Source: Bacteroidota bacterium
Lineage (GTDB): Bacteria > Bacteroidota > Ignavibacteria > UBA10030 > BY39
Length of the DNA: 13,423 nucleotides
Assembly: GCA_018830765.1 (NCBI GenBank)
Contig: JAHJRJ010000100.1
Coordinates: forward strand, 1 to 13,423
Direction of reading: 5' to 3'
Shown here: piece after piece, positions 1-7,407 of the stretch
How positions within the stretch are numbered: position 1 is the first letter of the stretch
Layout: every line of letters starts with the position of its first letter
Translations under genes and position numbers: made by a program
The notes under the pieces: generated by a model
The model's input: only the letters and a program-made list of their open reading frames with translations
What the model was told of the DNA's origin: nothing
Database searches by the model: none

Positions 1-467
1 GGAATTTTTACGTCATTATCATATATAGTTTCACTGAGAGTAACATATTTCCCAGTACTATCAAGTTTTACGTTTATCTGATAAGCCGTGCTGCGGTTTT
101 CGAGGAATAGAGGATGGAGTTTCTTTACAAAAGGGTTCGCGTATGGAATATCTTTCCGTTGATAGACAAAATGTTCGACACGAGCTGAGGAGTCGATTAA
201 TACATAAGTTGTTGTATCTACTAACGTTGAATCGCTGATACTTACAGTTGAAGGTATGTTTACCTGAGCCGAGTCTTCCTCAACATCATCCAAATCTTCT
301 TCTATCTCTTCTTCAATATCCGATGAATCGGCAATTACACCAGTACTATCTACTTGTGATAAGTAACTGGGAGATGGTTGAACACTTTCGAAAGGGGTTA
401 GAATTGAAAAGACAACAAGAAGAAATATTCCTGCAGTAATTAAATCAATTTCGTTTAAAAATTTCAC
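1..467 (-). CDS. sprA: Probable SprA/Sov T9SS outer-membrane translocon, N-terminal part (partial)
   Basis: The reading frame is open on the minus strand from a GTG at 467 to the window edge, giving about 155 residues. An in-frame TAA (480-482) lies five codons upstream and no ATG lies between, so GTG is the likely start; a weak GAG-containing ribosome site precedes it. The protein begins with a hydrophobic signal segment (residues ~8-23, LITAGIFLLVVFSIL), followed by a very acidic Ser/Asp/Glu-rich stretch (~35-60). Then comes a segment ending in HPLFLENRSTAYQINVKLDSTG and KYVTLSETIYDNDVKIP, which I recognise as like the start of the mature region of SprA proteins. SprA is the very large outer-membrane channel of the type IX secretion system. 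This fits the T9SS cargo protein encoded at 2910-4076. The bulk of the gene is outside the window, so the assignment rests on a short segment and is moderate; another large T9SS-lineage surface protein is the alternative. The 167 bp to the peptidase gene could carry its promoter. Confidence 0.6.
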   Translation of the reverse strand, partial: MKFLNEIDLITAGIFLLVVFSILTPFESVQPSPSYLSQVDSTGVIADSSDIEEEIEEDLDDVEEDSAQVNIPSTVSISDSTLVDTTTYVLIDSSARVEHFVYQRKDIPYANPFVKKLHPLFLENRSTAYQINVKLDSTGKYVTLSETIYDNDVKI

Positions 468-634
468 GCTGTTTCTCGATATTTATGAAATATTATTAGC
501 TATTGAGTGTGTAAATTCAACACACCGGTATAATCTGTATCAACTATCGATAACAACGTTTCCTTTTGTTTAATTATTAATTCCATTGAAAAGTTATAAA
601 AAAGGAATATAAATAGCAAATCTTAAATCCTAAT

Positions 635-2824
635 TTATCTGATAACCATCTCATATAGAATGTTTTGAGAATCTGAATATTTATCTAGAATAAATAGGAT
701 ATAACGGGAATCGACGCTGATTGTGCGATTTAATGGTTCTTGGAAGTAATAATCGCCCACAACCGATTCCCAGTTTCCGTCGAATGCGCAACCAGCCAAC
801 TCACCTCTGCCGTTAATAACCGGACTACCTGAATTTCCACCAGTGATGTCGAGATTTGCCAAAAATGCTACCGGGATATCGCCCAAACGTTTATCGGCAT
901 AAATACTGAAATCTTTCTTCTCCCAAAGTTCTTTTAACTTTACGGGTACTTCGAAAGGATCGGCTCCCGTTTCTTTTTCAACCACACCGCCGAGTGTGGT
1001 TACATAATCGTAATAAACTGCATCGCGTGGCTTGAACGGTTTTACTGTTCCATAAGTAAACCTGATAGTTCTATTTGCATCGGGATAAAGCGATTCACCT
1101 TTCCAGGCAATCCAAGCTTCCATTAATTGTGTTCGCATCAAAGCCATCTCGGCTTCGTAACGAGCGTATTTTTCCTTCACGACAGCATCATCTTTATCGA
1201 GTGCGGTTGCGAATTCTACAAACTCATCGTCGAGTATTTTTTTATCGGATTTTGTAAGAAATTTCTCCGCTTTTTCTTGTGATAACAAATCGCTGTCTGA
1301 ATACAAATCATCCACGAAGCATCGTATTGCCTTATCGCGCTTCTCACCGGTTTTATTGCCGACAATTTTTACAACCGCCTCGATCTGTTGATTAGCAGGC
1401 AAATTGGCGGCTTTAATTAACATCGCTGTCAACAACTCTTTATCAATCGCTAAATCTACATTTTTAAATGCCGAGGTAATCAATGGTTTTACTGCAGAAT
1501 AATCCGCTTCAGTCCGTTCTATTGGTTTACCTGTGCTATCTTTAGGCGGGTTCTTGGCATAAGTCATGAACCGTTGAGCCAAACGTAACATATCGCAGCT
1601 TGATTGGATATTTGATAAAACGATGCGCTTTTTATTGTACGCGCTCAATTCGTCAATCAATCTTTTCATTTCTAATAGTACTGTTCCGTATTTTATTTGT
1701 AAATCCGGTTTTGAGTTAACGTACATCAAAAATTCTTCTTCCTCGCTTCTCTTTTTTTGAAGAAGATTAATTTTTCTCATTCCCTCGACAACACCTAAAG
1801 AGTTTTTATAACTATTCTCAATACCGCGCAAACGGTTAGCATATTTCAATTCTTTTGCGCGTTCGTTCTTCGTAAGATTTTGAATAATGTCAATTCGTGT
1901 TTTAAACAAGTCTATCGTCATTGGTAATGCTTCATTATATGCAATGTCTATGTCGTACGAAGTTCTGTACCGGAATGTCCTACCGGGAAATCCCATTATC
2001 ATCATGTATGAACCTTCTTCAAACCCTTTCGTTGAAATTGGCAAGAAATGTTTAGGTTTATAGGGAACGTTCTCTTTTGCAAACTTTACCGATTTACCTT
2101 CGGGCGAAACATAAGTGCGCATGAAAGAAAAATCGCCTGTATGGCGGGGCCACATCCAGTTGTCTATTTCGCCACCGTAATTACCGATTGAGTTAGGCGG
2201 TGCGTAAACTAACCGGACGTCTTTCATTATTTCGAATGTGAAGACATAATATTTAACACCATTAAAAACATCGGTTGCTCTGCACTCGTATTCAGTATCG
2301 CCTTTTTCTCTTTTTTCTATTTCTCTTAATTTCGCATTAATCGTTTTTTGTCTGTCCTGTGACGTCATACTGTCGTTCACCCCGATTTTATCGGGGTTCA
2401 CCGCTGCAAGGACTTCGGAAGTTATTTCCTTCATCGAAACTAAAACTTGTGCCGTCATATTTTCAATTGGCAGCTCTTCCTCATAATTTTGAGCAAGAAA
2501 TCCATGCTTTAATCTGTCTTCCATAACTGAGCTGACTGAAACAATGGCTCCATAAGCAACATGGTGATTTGTGAGAATCAAACCACTTGCAGAAACAAAT
2601 GAAGCGGTGCCGCCTCCAAGCAAAACTATCGCATCTTTAATACTTTGCCCATCGGAATTATAAATTTGTTCGGGAGTAAGCTCTAATCCGTTCTTCTTCA
2701 TTTCACTTAATGGCAGCTTATTGATACCATCGAGTAACCACATTCCCTCGTCGGATATGAGTGAGCCCGGAAGAATTATGAAAGCTATTAGAAGTAAGGC
2801 GAGTAAAACATTTTTGAATTTCAT
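635..2824 (-). CDS. S46 family serine dipeptidyl-peptidase, DPP7-like
   Basis: An exported serine peptidase of family S46 (DPP7/DPP11), which releases dipeptides from peptide N-termini, probably in the periplasm. At 729 residues it is full length. A signal peptide covers residues 1-24 (core LLALLLIAFIILPG). The catalytic triad is visible: His88 in LTNHHVAYG, Asp231 in WPRHTGDFS and Ser665 in GGNSGSPV. The residue 18 after the catalytic Ser is Gly683 (AFDGNW). In the Porphyromonas enzymes this position is Gly in DPP7 (hydrophobic/broad P1) and Arg in DPP11 (acidic P1), so a DPP7-like preference is predicted. The ATG at 2824 has an upstream AGGA. The gene follows the phospholipase-like gene by 85 bp on the same strand and may be co-transcribed with it. 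Oddity: residues ~143-149 (NPDKIGV) are encoded by a palindromic element inserted in frame. There is no T9SS sorting domain. Confidence 0.95.
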   Translation of the reverse strand: MKFKNVLLALLLIAFIILPGSLISDEGMWLLDGINKLPLSEMKKNGLELTPEQIYNSDGQSIKDAIVLLGGGTASFVSASGLILTNHHVAYGAIVSVSSVMEDRLKHGFLAQNYEEELPIENMTAQVLVSMKEITSEVLAAVNPDKIGVNDSMTSQDRQKTINAKLREIEKREKGDTEYECRATDVFNGVKYYVFTFEIMKDVRLVYAPPNSIGNYGGEIDNWMWPRHTGDFSFMRTYVSPEGKSVKFAKENVPYKPKHFLPISTKGFEEGSYMMIMGFPGRTFRYRTSYDIDIAYNEALPMTIDLFKTRIDIIQNLTKNERAKELKYANRLRGIENSYKNSLGVVEGMRKINLLQKKRSEEEEFLMYVNSKPDLQIKYGTVLLEMKRLIDELSAYNKKRIVLSNIQSSCDMLRLAQRFMTYAKNPPKDSTGKPIERTEADYSAVKPLITSAFKNVDLAIDKELLTAMLIKAANLPANQQIEAVVKIVGNKTGEKRDKAIRCFVDDLYSDSDLLSQEKAEKFLTKSDKKILDDEFVEFATALDKDDAVVKEKYARYEAEMALMRTQLMEAWIAWKGESLYPDANRTIRFTYGTVKPFKPRDAVYYDYVTTLGGVVEKETGADPFEVPVKLKELWEKKDFSIYADKRLGDIPVAFLANLDITGGNSGSPVINGRGELAGCAFDGNWESVVGDYYFQEPLNRTISVDSRYILFILDKYSDSQNILYEMVIR
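2375..2402. repeat. Palindromic element inside the S46 peptidase gene
   Basis: The perfect palindrome CCCCGATTTTATCGGGG (2380-2396) is flanked by direct repeats GTTCACC at 2375-2381 and 2396-2402. Removing one repeat plus the palindrome (21 nt) would leave the peptidase frame intact and join ...AAV directly to NDSM. The same 17-mer occurs at 8484-8500 and 8512-8528. The flanking repeats may be a target duplication or conserved ends of the element, since the lptC copies also have GAAC-type flanks. Confidence 0.85.
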
Positions 2825-2909
2825 TTTGAATTCCTAATTGTAATTGAATATTTTTTAATAAAACCTTGATTAAGATGCGAAAAAATGTTGATTGATGCAA
2901 AAATTGGCA

Positions 2910-4076
2910 CTATCTTACTAACAGCATCTTCTTTACGTCGGTGAAATATTGTTTTGAGTCTGAAGCTAAACCAATTGCGCTGAAACGACAAATGTAAACA
3001 CCGCTCGAGAGGTTTGAGGCATTCCACTCAACTTCAAAACTTCCCATCTTCTTGACTTCGTTCACCAAAGTTGCGGCCTCACGACCTAACAGATCATATA
3101 TACTCAAGTTTACGCGGGAGTCTTCCGGCAACTGATATTTGATTATTGTAGCAGGGTTAAAAGGATTCGGGTAATTCTGACTCAGCGAATATTCTTCCGG
3201 TAAAACCGATTCAATTGTTATGCTTAAGAGTCCGGCATTTACATAAGCCGTGTACCAAAGACTTGCAAGCGCGACAGTTGCCCGTTGAAACATATCTTTT
3301 GTAAAGGATTGAGTTCTCTCCCAGAGGGCATTGTAATAACTTGCAGGCGCAGTTCCGCTGCCACCCCACCCCGATACTGTTTTTGCATAATTATCGGCTA
3401 GCATAATCGAGTCGACGAAGGACTGTGAGTAATAAATATATTCAAAAATATAATCTATCGGTGAGCTTACATATTGGATACTTGCCGGACTGATAACTAT
3501 TTGAGATTGAAAATAATCTAACAGTGTCGTTTCATAACGGGAGTGTATTCCGTTATTTCCTGTAAACTGACCATCATAATTAAATGTGCAATGTAAAGGT
3601 TGATGACCATCTGCAACGTAATGCCCAAGATCACTTGCAGTTTGTTTTACTTTTATACTATCACCACGGGCAAGTTGAGCTGTGAGCGAGTCGAGAAAAT
3701 ATTTGGTAAACCAAGGGTTTGTTCCGCGTGATTTTACAGTATCCCATCCATAAAGTTTGATCAAGGAGTCTAAATTGCGCGGTAGGTTATAAAAATTTGG
3801 GTATTCATCTATATCCAAATAATGCCTGTAGTATTCGGCAGCGAACGTTGTATCACCGGATACTTTTCTATAATCGGCATCGCTGGCGTGGGCTTCGTAG
3901 AATAAGCTGTCCGATTTGAACTTACTCATCAAACTTGGTAGCTGCATAGGTGCCTTGCGGTTGATGATTTTGTGTCCGGTTGATCCCCAAGCTAAAACAT
4001 TTTGAATTGAAAGAACGAACGTAAAAAACAGGATCGCGATTTTAATGATTAGTCGATATATGTTACTCATGTCCAT
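2910..4076 (-). CDS. Secreted zinc-dependent phospholipase C / S1-P1 nuclease superfamily enzyme with T9SS sorting domain
   Basis: A 388-residue secreted hydrolase. The signal peptide ends at about Ala29, so the mature protein would start with Trp30, as in P1 nuclease and Bacillus cereus phospholipase C, where the N-terminal Trp binds zinc. The zinc ligands line up with P1 nuclease: Trp30, His35, Asp68, His85, then His152, Asp156 and His162 in the signature HYVADGHQPLH. The last pair is His178-x3-Glu182 (IHSRYE). P1 has Asp in the last place, while B. cereus PLC has Glu in a very similar HSKYE context, which tilts the call to the phospholipase C side. Residues ~297-388 form a type A T9SS C-terminal domain, starting SLSQNYPNPFNPATIIKYQL and ending KKMLLVR, so the enzyme is likely exported by the SprA-type translocon and displayed or released at the surface. 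Met1 has no clear ribosome site; Met3 (4070) is preceded by AAAG and could be the true start. The substrate, phospholipid or nucleic acid, is not settled. Confidence 0.85.
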   Translation of the reverse strand: MDMSNIYRLIIKIAILFFTFVLSIQNVLAWGSTGHKIINRKAPMQLPSLMSKFKSDSLFYEAHASDADYRKVSGDTTFAAEYYRHYLDIDEYPNFYNLPRNLDSLIKLYGWDTVKSRGTNPWFTKYFLDSLTAQLARGDSIKVKQTASDLGHYVADGHQPLHCTFNYDGQFTGNNGIHSRYETTLLDYFQSQIVISPASIQYVSSPIDYIFEYIYYSQSFVDSIMLADNYAKTVSGWGGSGTAPASYYNALWERTQSFTKDMFQRATVALASLWYTAYVNAGLLSITIESVLPEEYSLSQNYPNPFNPATIIKYQLPEDSRVNLSIYDLLGREAATLVNEVKKMGSFEVEWNASNLSSGVYICRFSAIGLASDSKQYFTDVKKMLLVR

Positions 4077-4162
4077 CTTTATTTTTTTAGTTACATAATT
4101 ATGGCTTTTAATATACCACTAATTAATCAAAAATCTAAATTCAGAAATCTAAAATCCCCCAA

Positions 4163-4193
4163 TTGCCTCTCTCCCCTTTTTTTAGTATTTTAA
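4163..4193 (+). promoter_or_regulatory. Candidate Bacteroidota-type promoter for the symporter gene
   Basis: In the divergent spacer, TTG (4163-4165) is followed after 20 nt by TATTTTAA (4186-4193). This approximates the Bacteroidota primary sigma pattern (TTG about 20 nt before TAnnTTTG) and would give a leader of about 25 nt to the ATG at 4225. The -7 box lacks the final G, so the call is weak. Confidence 0.25.
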
Positions 4194-4224
4194 ATGTAAT
4201 TCTATCAACTAAAAAGGGTAATCA

Positions 4225-5784
4225 ATGTCCATATTCTCTAATTTCAAGAATCTCAAACTTCATCATAAAATTTTGTTAGGACTGTTGTTTGGCGCGATTT
4301 TCGGGTCTTTACTAAACGTAAGTAAATATGAGTTAAACGTTACCTACAAAGAAGAAAGCGGAGAAACAAGTATAGTCGTCCAAAATTGGGATAAAATTGA
4401 ATTTGCAGAAACACAGACCTACACCCGCCTCGCCTCGTTTGGAAAAGAAGACCAATTAAAACTGCTCAATTATTTTCAGGGATTGACCAAAACTGACAAA
4501 ACTAATTTGATTATGCTCGCCACTACAAAGCAAACTGACGAAACAGGGGCGATTAAAACCACTCAGCAAATCTACAGAAACCTGATAAAAATCGAGAAAG
4601 TAAAAACAATCCCTCTATATCTAAAACCAATCGGTACAATCTTTATCCGCCTGTTAATGTTTATCGCGATTCCACTAGTTCTATCATCTCTTATCGTTGG
4701 TGCGGCAAGCTTGGGCAATATTAAAAAAGTCGGACGCATCGGCGGAAAGATGCTGCTGTTATATTTTATCCTGATCACTATAGCAATTTCTCTCGGTTTG
4801 TTTTTAGTCAATACCATCGAACCGGGGAAACGATTGAGCGCCGATTCGAAAGAAAAGCTGATGGTCGAATTCTCGCCGAACATTCAAGGTAAGATACAAG
4901 AAATCGGCGACCTTAACGTTGTGAATACGATAGTTAACATTGTTCCTACGAATCCTATCGGTGCGCTTGCCAACTCAGAGATGCTTCAAATAGTTTTCTT
5001 CGCACTTATTGTCGGCGTAACATTAACTATGACCCGTAAAGAAAAGTCGGAACCGGTTATAAAATTCTTCGACGGCTTCAGCGATATGATGATAAAGATG
5101 GTGGATATAATAATGCAGATCGCACCGTTCGGAGTTTTCGCATTAATCGCTGCAACCGTGAGCGAGTTCGGTTTCGATATTTTACAAACTTTAATCTGGT
5201 ACGCGGCAACTTTGTTAATCGGACTTTTAATTCATCAGTTTGTGGTGATAGGCGCTTTGGTTAAAATATTTGCCCGAATGAATCCGGTCAAATTCTTTCG
5301 CGGCATCAGAGAAGTAATGCTTATAGCTTTTAGCTCCAGTTCGAGCGCAGCTACGCTGCCTTTAAACATGGAAGCTTGTGAACAAAATTTAGGTGTCCCT
5401 AAGCATATTACTAGTTTTGTTCTGCCGTTAGGCGCCACAATAAACATGGATGGAACTTCGATGTATCAAGCTGTCGCAGCCGTTTTTATCGCACAGGTTT
5501 ACGGTATCGAATTGCACATCACTGAACAATTAATTATTTTACTAACGGCTCTACTGGCATCAATCGGAACGGCACCCGTTCCCGGCGTCGGAATCGTTAT
5601 GCTGATAATCGTACTACGGTCAGTAAATATACCAGAAGAAGGCATCGCATTGATTTTAGGCGTTGACCGATTTCTCGACATGTGCCGGACTGTTGTGAAC
5701 GTAAGCGGCGACTCGGCAGTTGCCACAATTGTTGCACGTTCTGAAGGGGTTTTGGGTATTAATTCAATGAAAAATGAAAACTGA
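4225..5784 (+). CDS. Dicarboxylate/amino acid:cation symporter (DAACS/SDF family)
   Basis: An inner-membrane secondary transporter that takes up C4-dicarboxylates or acidic amino acids with Na+ or H+. Family signatures are all present: the serine-rich hairpin AFSSSSSAATLPL (~368-380), NMDGT (407-411), GTAPVPGVG (448-456) and DRFLDMCRTVVNVSGD (481-496). Asp481, Asp485, Arg488, Asn492 and Asp496 match ligand- and cation-binding residues of GltPh; the arginine supports an acidic substrate. It is 519 residues, about 90 longer than GltPh. The excess lies between TM1 (~14-31) and TM2 (~133-160), where a charged, hydrophilic stretch should form an extracytoplasmic domain. AGGG about 9 nt upstream supports the ATG. 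The last residues (SMKNEN) come from the repeat-like AT-rich spacer that continues past the stop. Whether it uses aspartate/glutamate or C4-dicarboxylates cannot be decided. No functional tie to the following kds genes is evident. Confidence 0.92.
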   Translation: MSIFSNFKNLKLHHKILLGLLFGAIFGSLLNVSKYELNVTYKEESGETSIVVQNWDKIEFAETQTYTRLASFGKEDQLKLLNYFQGLTKTDKTNLIMLATTKQTDETGAIKTTQQIYRNLIKIEKVKTIPLYLKPIGTIFIRLLMFIAIPLVLSSLIVGAASLGNIKKVGRIGGKMLLLYFILITIAISLGLFLVNTIEPGKRLSADSKEKLMVEFSPNIQGKIQEIGDLNVVNTIVNIVPTNPIGALANSEMLQIVFFALIVGVTLTMTRKEKSEPVIKFFDGFSDMMIKMVDIIMQIAPFGVFALIAATVSEFGFDILQTLIWYAATLLIGLLIHQFVVIGALVKIFARMNPVKFFRGIREVMLIAFSSSSSAATLPLNMEACEQNLGVPKHITSFVLPLGATINMDGTSMYQAVAAVFIAQVYGIELHITEQLIILLTALLASIGTAPVPGVGIVMLIIVLRSVNIPEEGIALILGVDRFLDMCRTVVNVSGDSAVATIVARSEGVLGINSMKNEN

Positions 5785-5791
5785 AGAATGA

Positions 5792-5848
5792 AAACTGCAA
5801 AATAAAACATACTTTGCAATTTGCAGTTTACACTTTACAATTTGCAGT
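5792..5848. repeat. AT-rich spacer with inverted and direct repeats
   Basis: AAACTGCAAA (5792-5801) and TTTGCAGTTT (5820-5829) form a perfect 10-bp inverted repeat with an 18-nt loop. CAATTTGCAGT occurs directly at 5817-5827 and 5838-5848 (period 21). GCAAAAT motifs continue into the start of kdsA (5870-5885). The hairpin could weakly terminate the symporter transcript, but it has no clean T-run; it looks more like dispersed filler repeat. Confidence 0.6.
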
Positions 5849-5875
5849 GAAATACACTTCTATGAAGATTGCAAA

Positions 5876-6715
5876 ATGCAAAATAAAAATATGATCAAAC
5901 TACAAAATATAAAAATTGGCAGCGGCAACCCGCTTGTTCTGATAGCAGGTCCGTGCGTTGTCGAAAGTCGTGAATTAACTTTACGAACCGCAGATAGAAT
6001 TTCGAAGATTACTAAAAAGCACAACGTTCCATTCATCTTCAAATCATCTTACAAAAAAGCAAACAGGACGAGCAGTTTTTCTTTCTCAACAATCGGGATG
6101 CACGAATCGCTAAGAATTCTTTCTGAAATTAAAAGCGAGTTCGACGTGCCGATTCTTACCGACATACATACGGAAAGCGAAGCGGCGGTTGCGGCAGAAG
6201 TAGCTGACATTTTACAAATTCCCGCGTTCCTCTGCAGACAAACGGAATTACTTCAAGCAGCAGGAAGAACGGGCAAAATTATTAATATCAAAAAGGGACA
6301 ATTTTTAGCTCCCGAAGATATGAAGCACCAAGCCGATAAAGTTATTTCAACGGGAAATAAAAAAGTGATGCTCACCGAACGCGGAACCACATTCGGCTAT
6401 CACAATTTGGTAGTCGATATGAGATCGCTTCAGATAATGCATGAACTCGGACATCCTGTGATATTGGATGCGACACACTCCGTCCAGCTTCCCGGTGCGG
6501 GTAAAGGTGAAACATCGGGCAGTCCTGAATTTATATTTCCGATTTCTCGCGCGGGTGTCGCCGTTGGAATTGACGGACTTTTTCTCGAAGTGCACCCTGA
6601 CCCGAAGCGCGCCCTGAGCGATGCGGCGAGTCAGTTAAAATTAGATTTACTGGAAGAATTGATAAAGCAAGTAGCTGAGATTGATAAATTAGTGAAGACT
6701 AAATTAAAAATGTAA
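5876..6715 (+). CDS. kdsA: 3-deoxy-8-phosphooctulonate synthase (Kdo-8-phosphate synthase), metal-dependent class
   Basis: Condenses phosphoenolpyruvate with D-arabinose 5-phosphate to Kdo-8-phosphate in the cytoplasm, an early committed step to the LPS core sugar Kdo. The 279-residue protein covers the whole TIM barrel, with LIAGPCVVES (22-31), the FKSSYKKANRTSS motif (55-67), LTDIHTE (94-100), INIKKGQFLAPEDMKH (136-151), TERGTTFGYHNLVVDMRSL (167-185), DATHSVQLPG (198-207) and GLFLEVHPDP (234-243). The four ligands of the metal enzymes are present as Cys27, His201, Glu238 and Asp249. Their spacing equals that of Aquifex aeolicus KdsA (Cys11, His185, Glu222, Asp233), so this is the metallo class, not the metal-independent E. 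coli class. The start is uncertain: neither the ATG at 5876 nor Met6 (5891) has a convincing Shine-Dalgarno sequence, and the 5' end lies in repeat-like DNA. Confidence 0.95.
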   Translation: MQNKNMIKLQNIKIGSGNPLVLIAGPCVVESRELTLRTADRISKITKKHNVPFIFKSSYKKANRTSSFSFSTIGMHESLRILSEIKSEFDVPILTDIHTESEAAVAAEVADILQIPAFLCRQTELLQAAGRTGKIINIKKGQFLAPEDMKHQADKVISTGNKKVMLTERGTTFGYHNLVVDMRSLQIMHELGHPVILDATHSVQLPGAGKGETSGSPEFIFPISRAGVAVGIDGLFLEVHPDPKRALSDAASQLKLDLLEELIKQVAEIDKLVKTKLKM

Positions 6716-6751
6716 AATAAAAATGATCAAAAATTATAATTTTATTTAGTA

Positions 6752-6821
6752 AACTCATCCCCACCCATTTTAATACGAAGTATCCCTTCTCTTTTGAAGA
6801 GAAGGGGTTAGGGGTTGAGTT
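6752..6821. repeat. Composite double-stem palindromic repeat between kdsA and kdsC
   Basis: The outer arms AACTCATCCCC (6752-6762) and GGGGTTGAGTT (6811-6821) pair with one mismatch. Inside them CCCTTCTCTT (6784-6793) and AAGAGAAGGG (6797-6806) form a perfect 10-bp stem with a 3-nt loop. No T-run follows, so it is not an obvious terminator. It looks like a REP/MITE-like intergenic element, which could also lower kdsC expression relative to kdsA. Confidence 0.7.
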
Positions 6822-6854
6822 CAAAAAGCAAATAAATTATTTTAAATAGATAAA

Positions 6855-7358
6855 ATGAAAAATAATTCTCTGAAAACTAAACTTAAAAAAATCAAACTCA
6901 TCCTCTTTGACGTTGACGGCGTATTGACTGACGGTAAAATTATTTACGACTCTGACGGGAAAGAGTATAAAAACTTTCATGCGCACGACGGTTTCGGAAT
7001 CGTACGCGCCTCCCGTCTCGGTATGAAATTTGGCATTCTCAGCGGCAGGTCTTCCTCTATCGTAGATAAACGGGCATCAAAGCTGGGGATTGAGTATGTA
7101 ATCCAAGACCGTGAAGATAAATATGTTGCATTTCAGGAATTCAAGCAAAGGCATAATTACACTGAAGAAGAAACGGCATTCATTGGCGACGACGAGTTCG
7201 ATATTCCTTTGTTGAAAATTGTCGGCTTCAGCGCGGCACCTGCTAATGCGGTCAAGACTGTGAAAGCATCAGTAGATTACGTCGCAAAAACCGAAGGTGG
7301 TAACGGCGCCGCACGCGAAATAATAGATTTGATAATGAAAGCACAGATGAAAATATAA
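6855..7358 (+). CDS. kdsC: 3-deoxy-D-manno-octulosonate 8-phosphate phosphatase
   Basis: A HAD-superfamily phosphatase that removes the phosphate from Kdo-8-phosphate, the step after KdsA. At 167 residues it has the capless length typical of KdsC. The HAD motifs are visible: motif I FDVDGVLTDG (nucleophile Asp19, acid/base Asp21), motif II Ser63 in ILSGRSS, motif III Lys89 in DREDKY, and motif IV GDDEFD with Asp112/Asp113. KdsC-specific blocks follow, including AHDGFGI (43-49) and AKTEGGNGAAREIIDLIM near the C terminus, the GGxGAxRE tail that closes the neighbouring subunit's active site in this tetrameric family. The ATG is preceded only by AT-rich sequence (AAATAGATAAA), a weak ribosome site. 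It lies between kdsA and kdsD, which confirms the pathway assignment. Confidence 0.93.
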   Translation: MKNNSLKTKLKKIKLILFDVDGVLTDGKIIYDSDGKEYKNFHAHDGFGIVRASRLGMKFGILSGRSSSIVDKRASKLGIEYVIQDREDKYVAFQEFKQRHNYTEEETAFIGDDEFDIPLLKIVGFSAAPANAVKTVKASVDYVAKTEGGNGAAREIIDLIMKAQMKI

Positions 7359-7392
7359 AGAGATTTTAGATTTTTGATTTATAATTTATGAA

Positions 7393-7407
7393 AGGCGAGC
7401 AAAATTG
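7393..7407 (+). promoter_or_regulatory. Ribosome binding site setting a TTG start for kdsD
   Basis: AGGCGAG (7393-7399) lies 5 nt before TTG at 7405, and the protein after it matches the family's N terminus. The ATG at 7388 opens only a six-codon frame (MKGEQN then stop), so TTG is the start. Confidence 0.7.

Noticed and set aside
248..439. Plus-strand 63-residue frame
   Set aside because: It is antisense to the sprA-like frame, has no ribosome site and an implausible composition.
2375..2402. Definite target-site duplication by a transposon
   Set aside because: The flanking repeats share GAAC-like ends with the lptC copies, so they may belong to the element; duplication cannot be claimed without an empty site.
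2821..3027. Minus-strand 68-residue frame between the peptidase and phospholipase-like genes
   Set aside because: It mostly overlaps the 3' end of the sorting domain in another frame and lacks recognisable features.
5792..5829. Terminator for the symporter gene
   Set aside because: The inverted repeat has an 18-nt loop and no following T-run; similar repeat units continue on both sides, which favours filler DNA.
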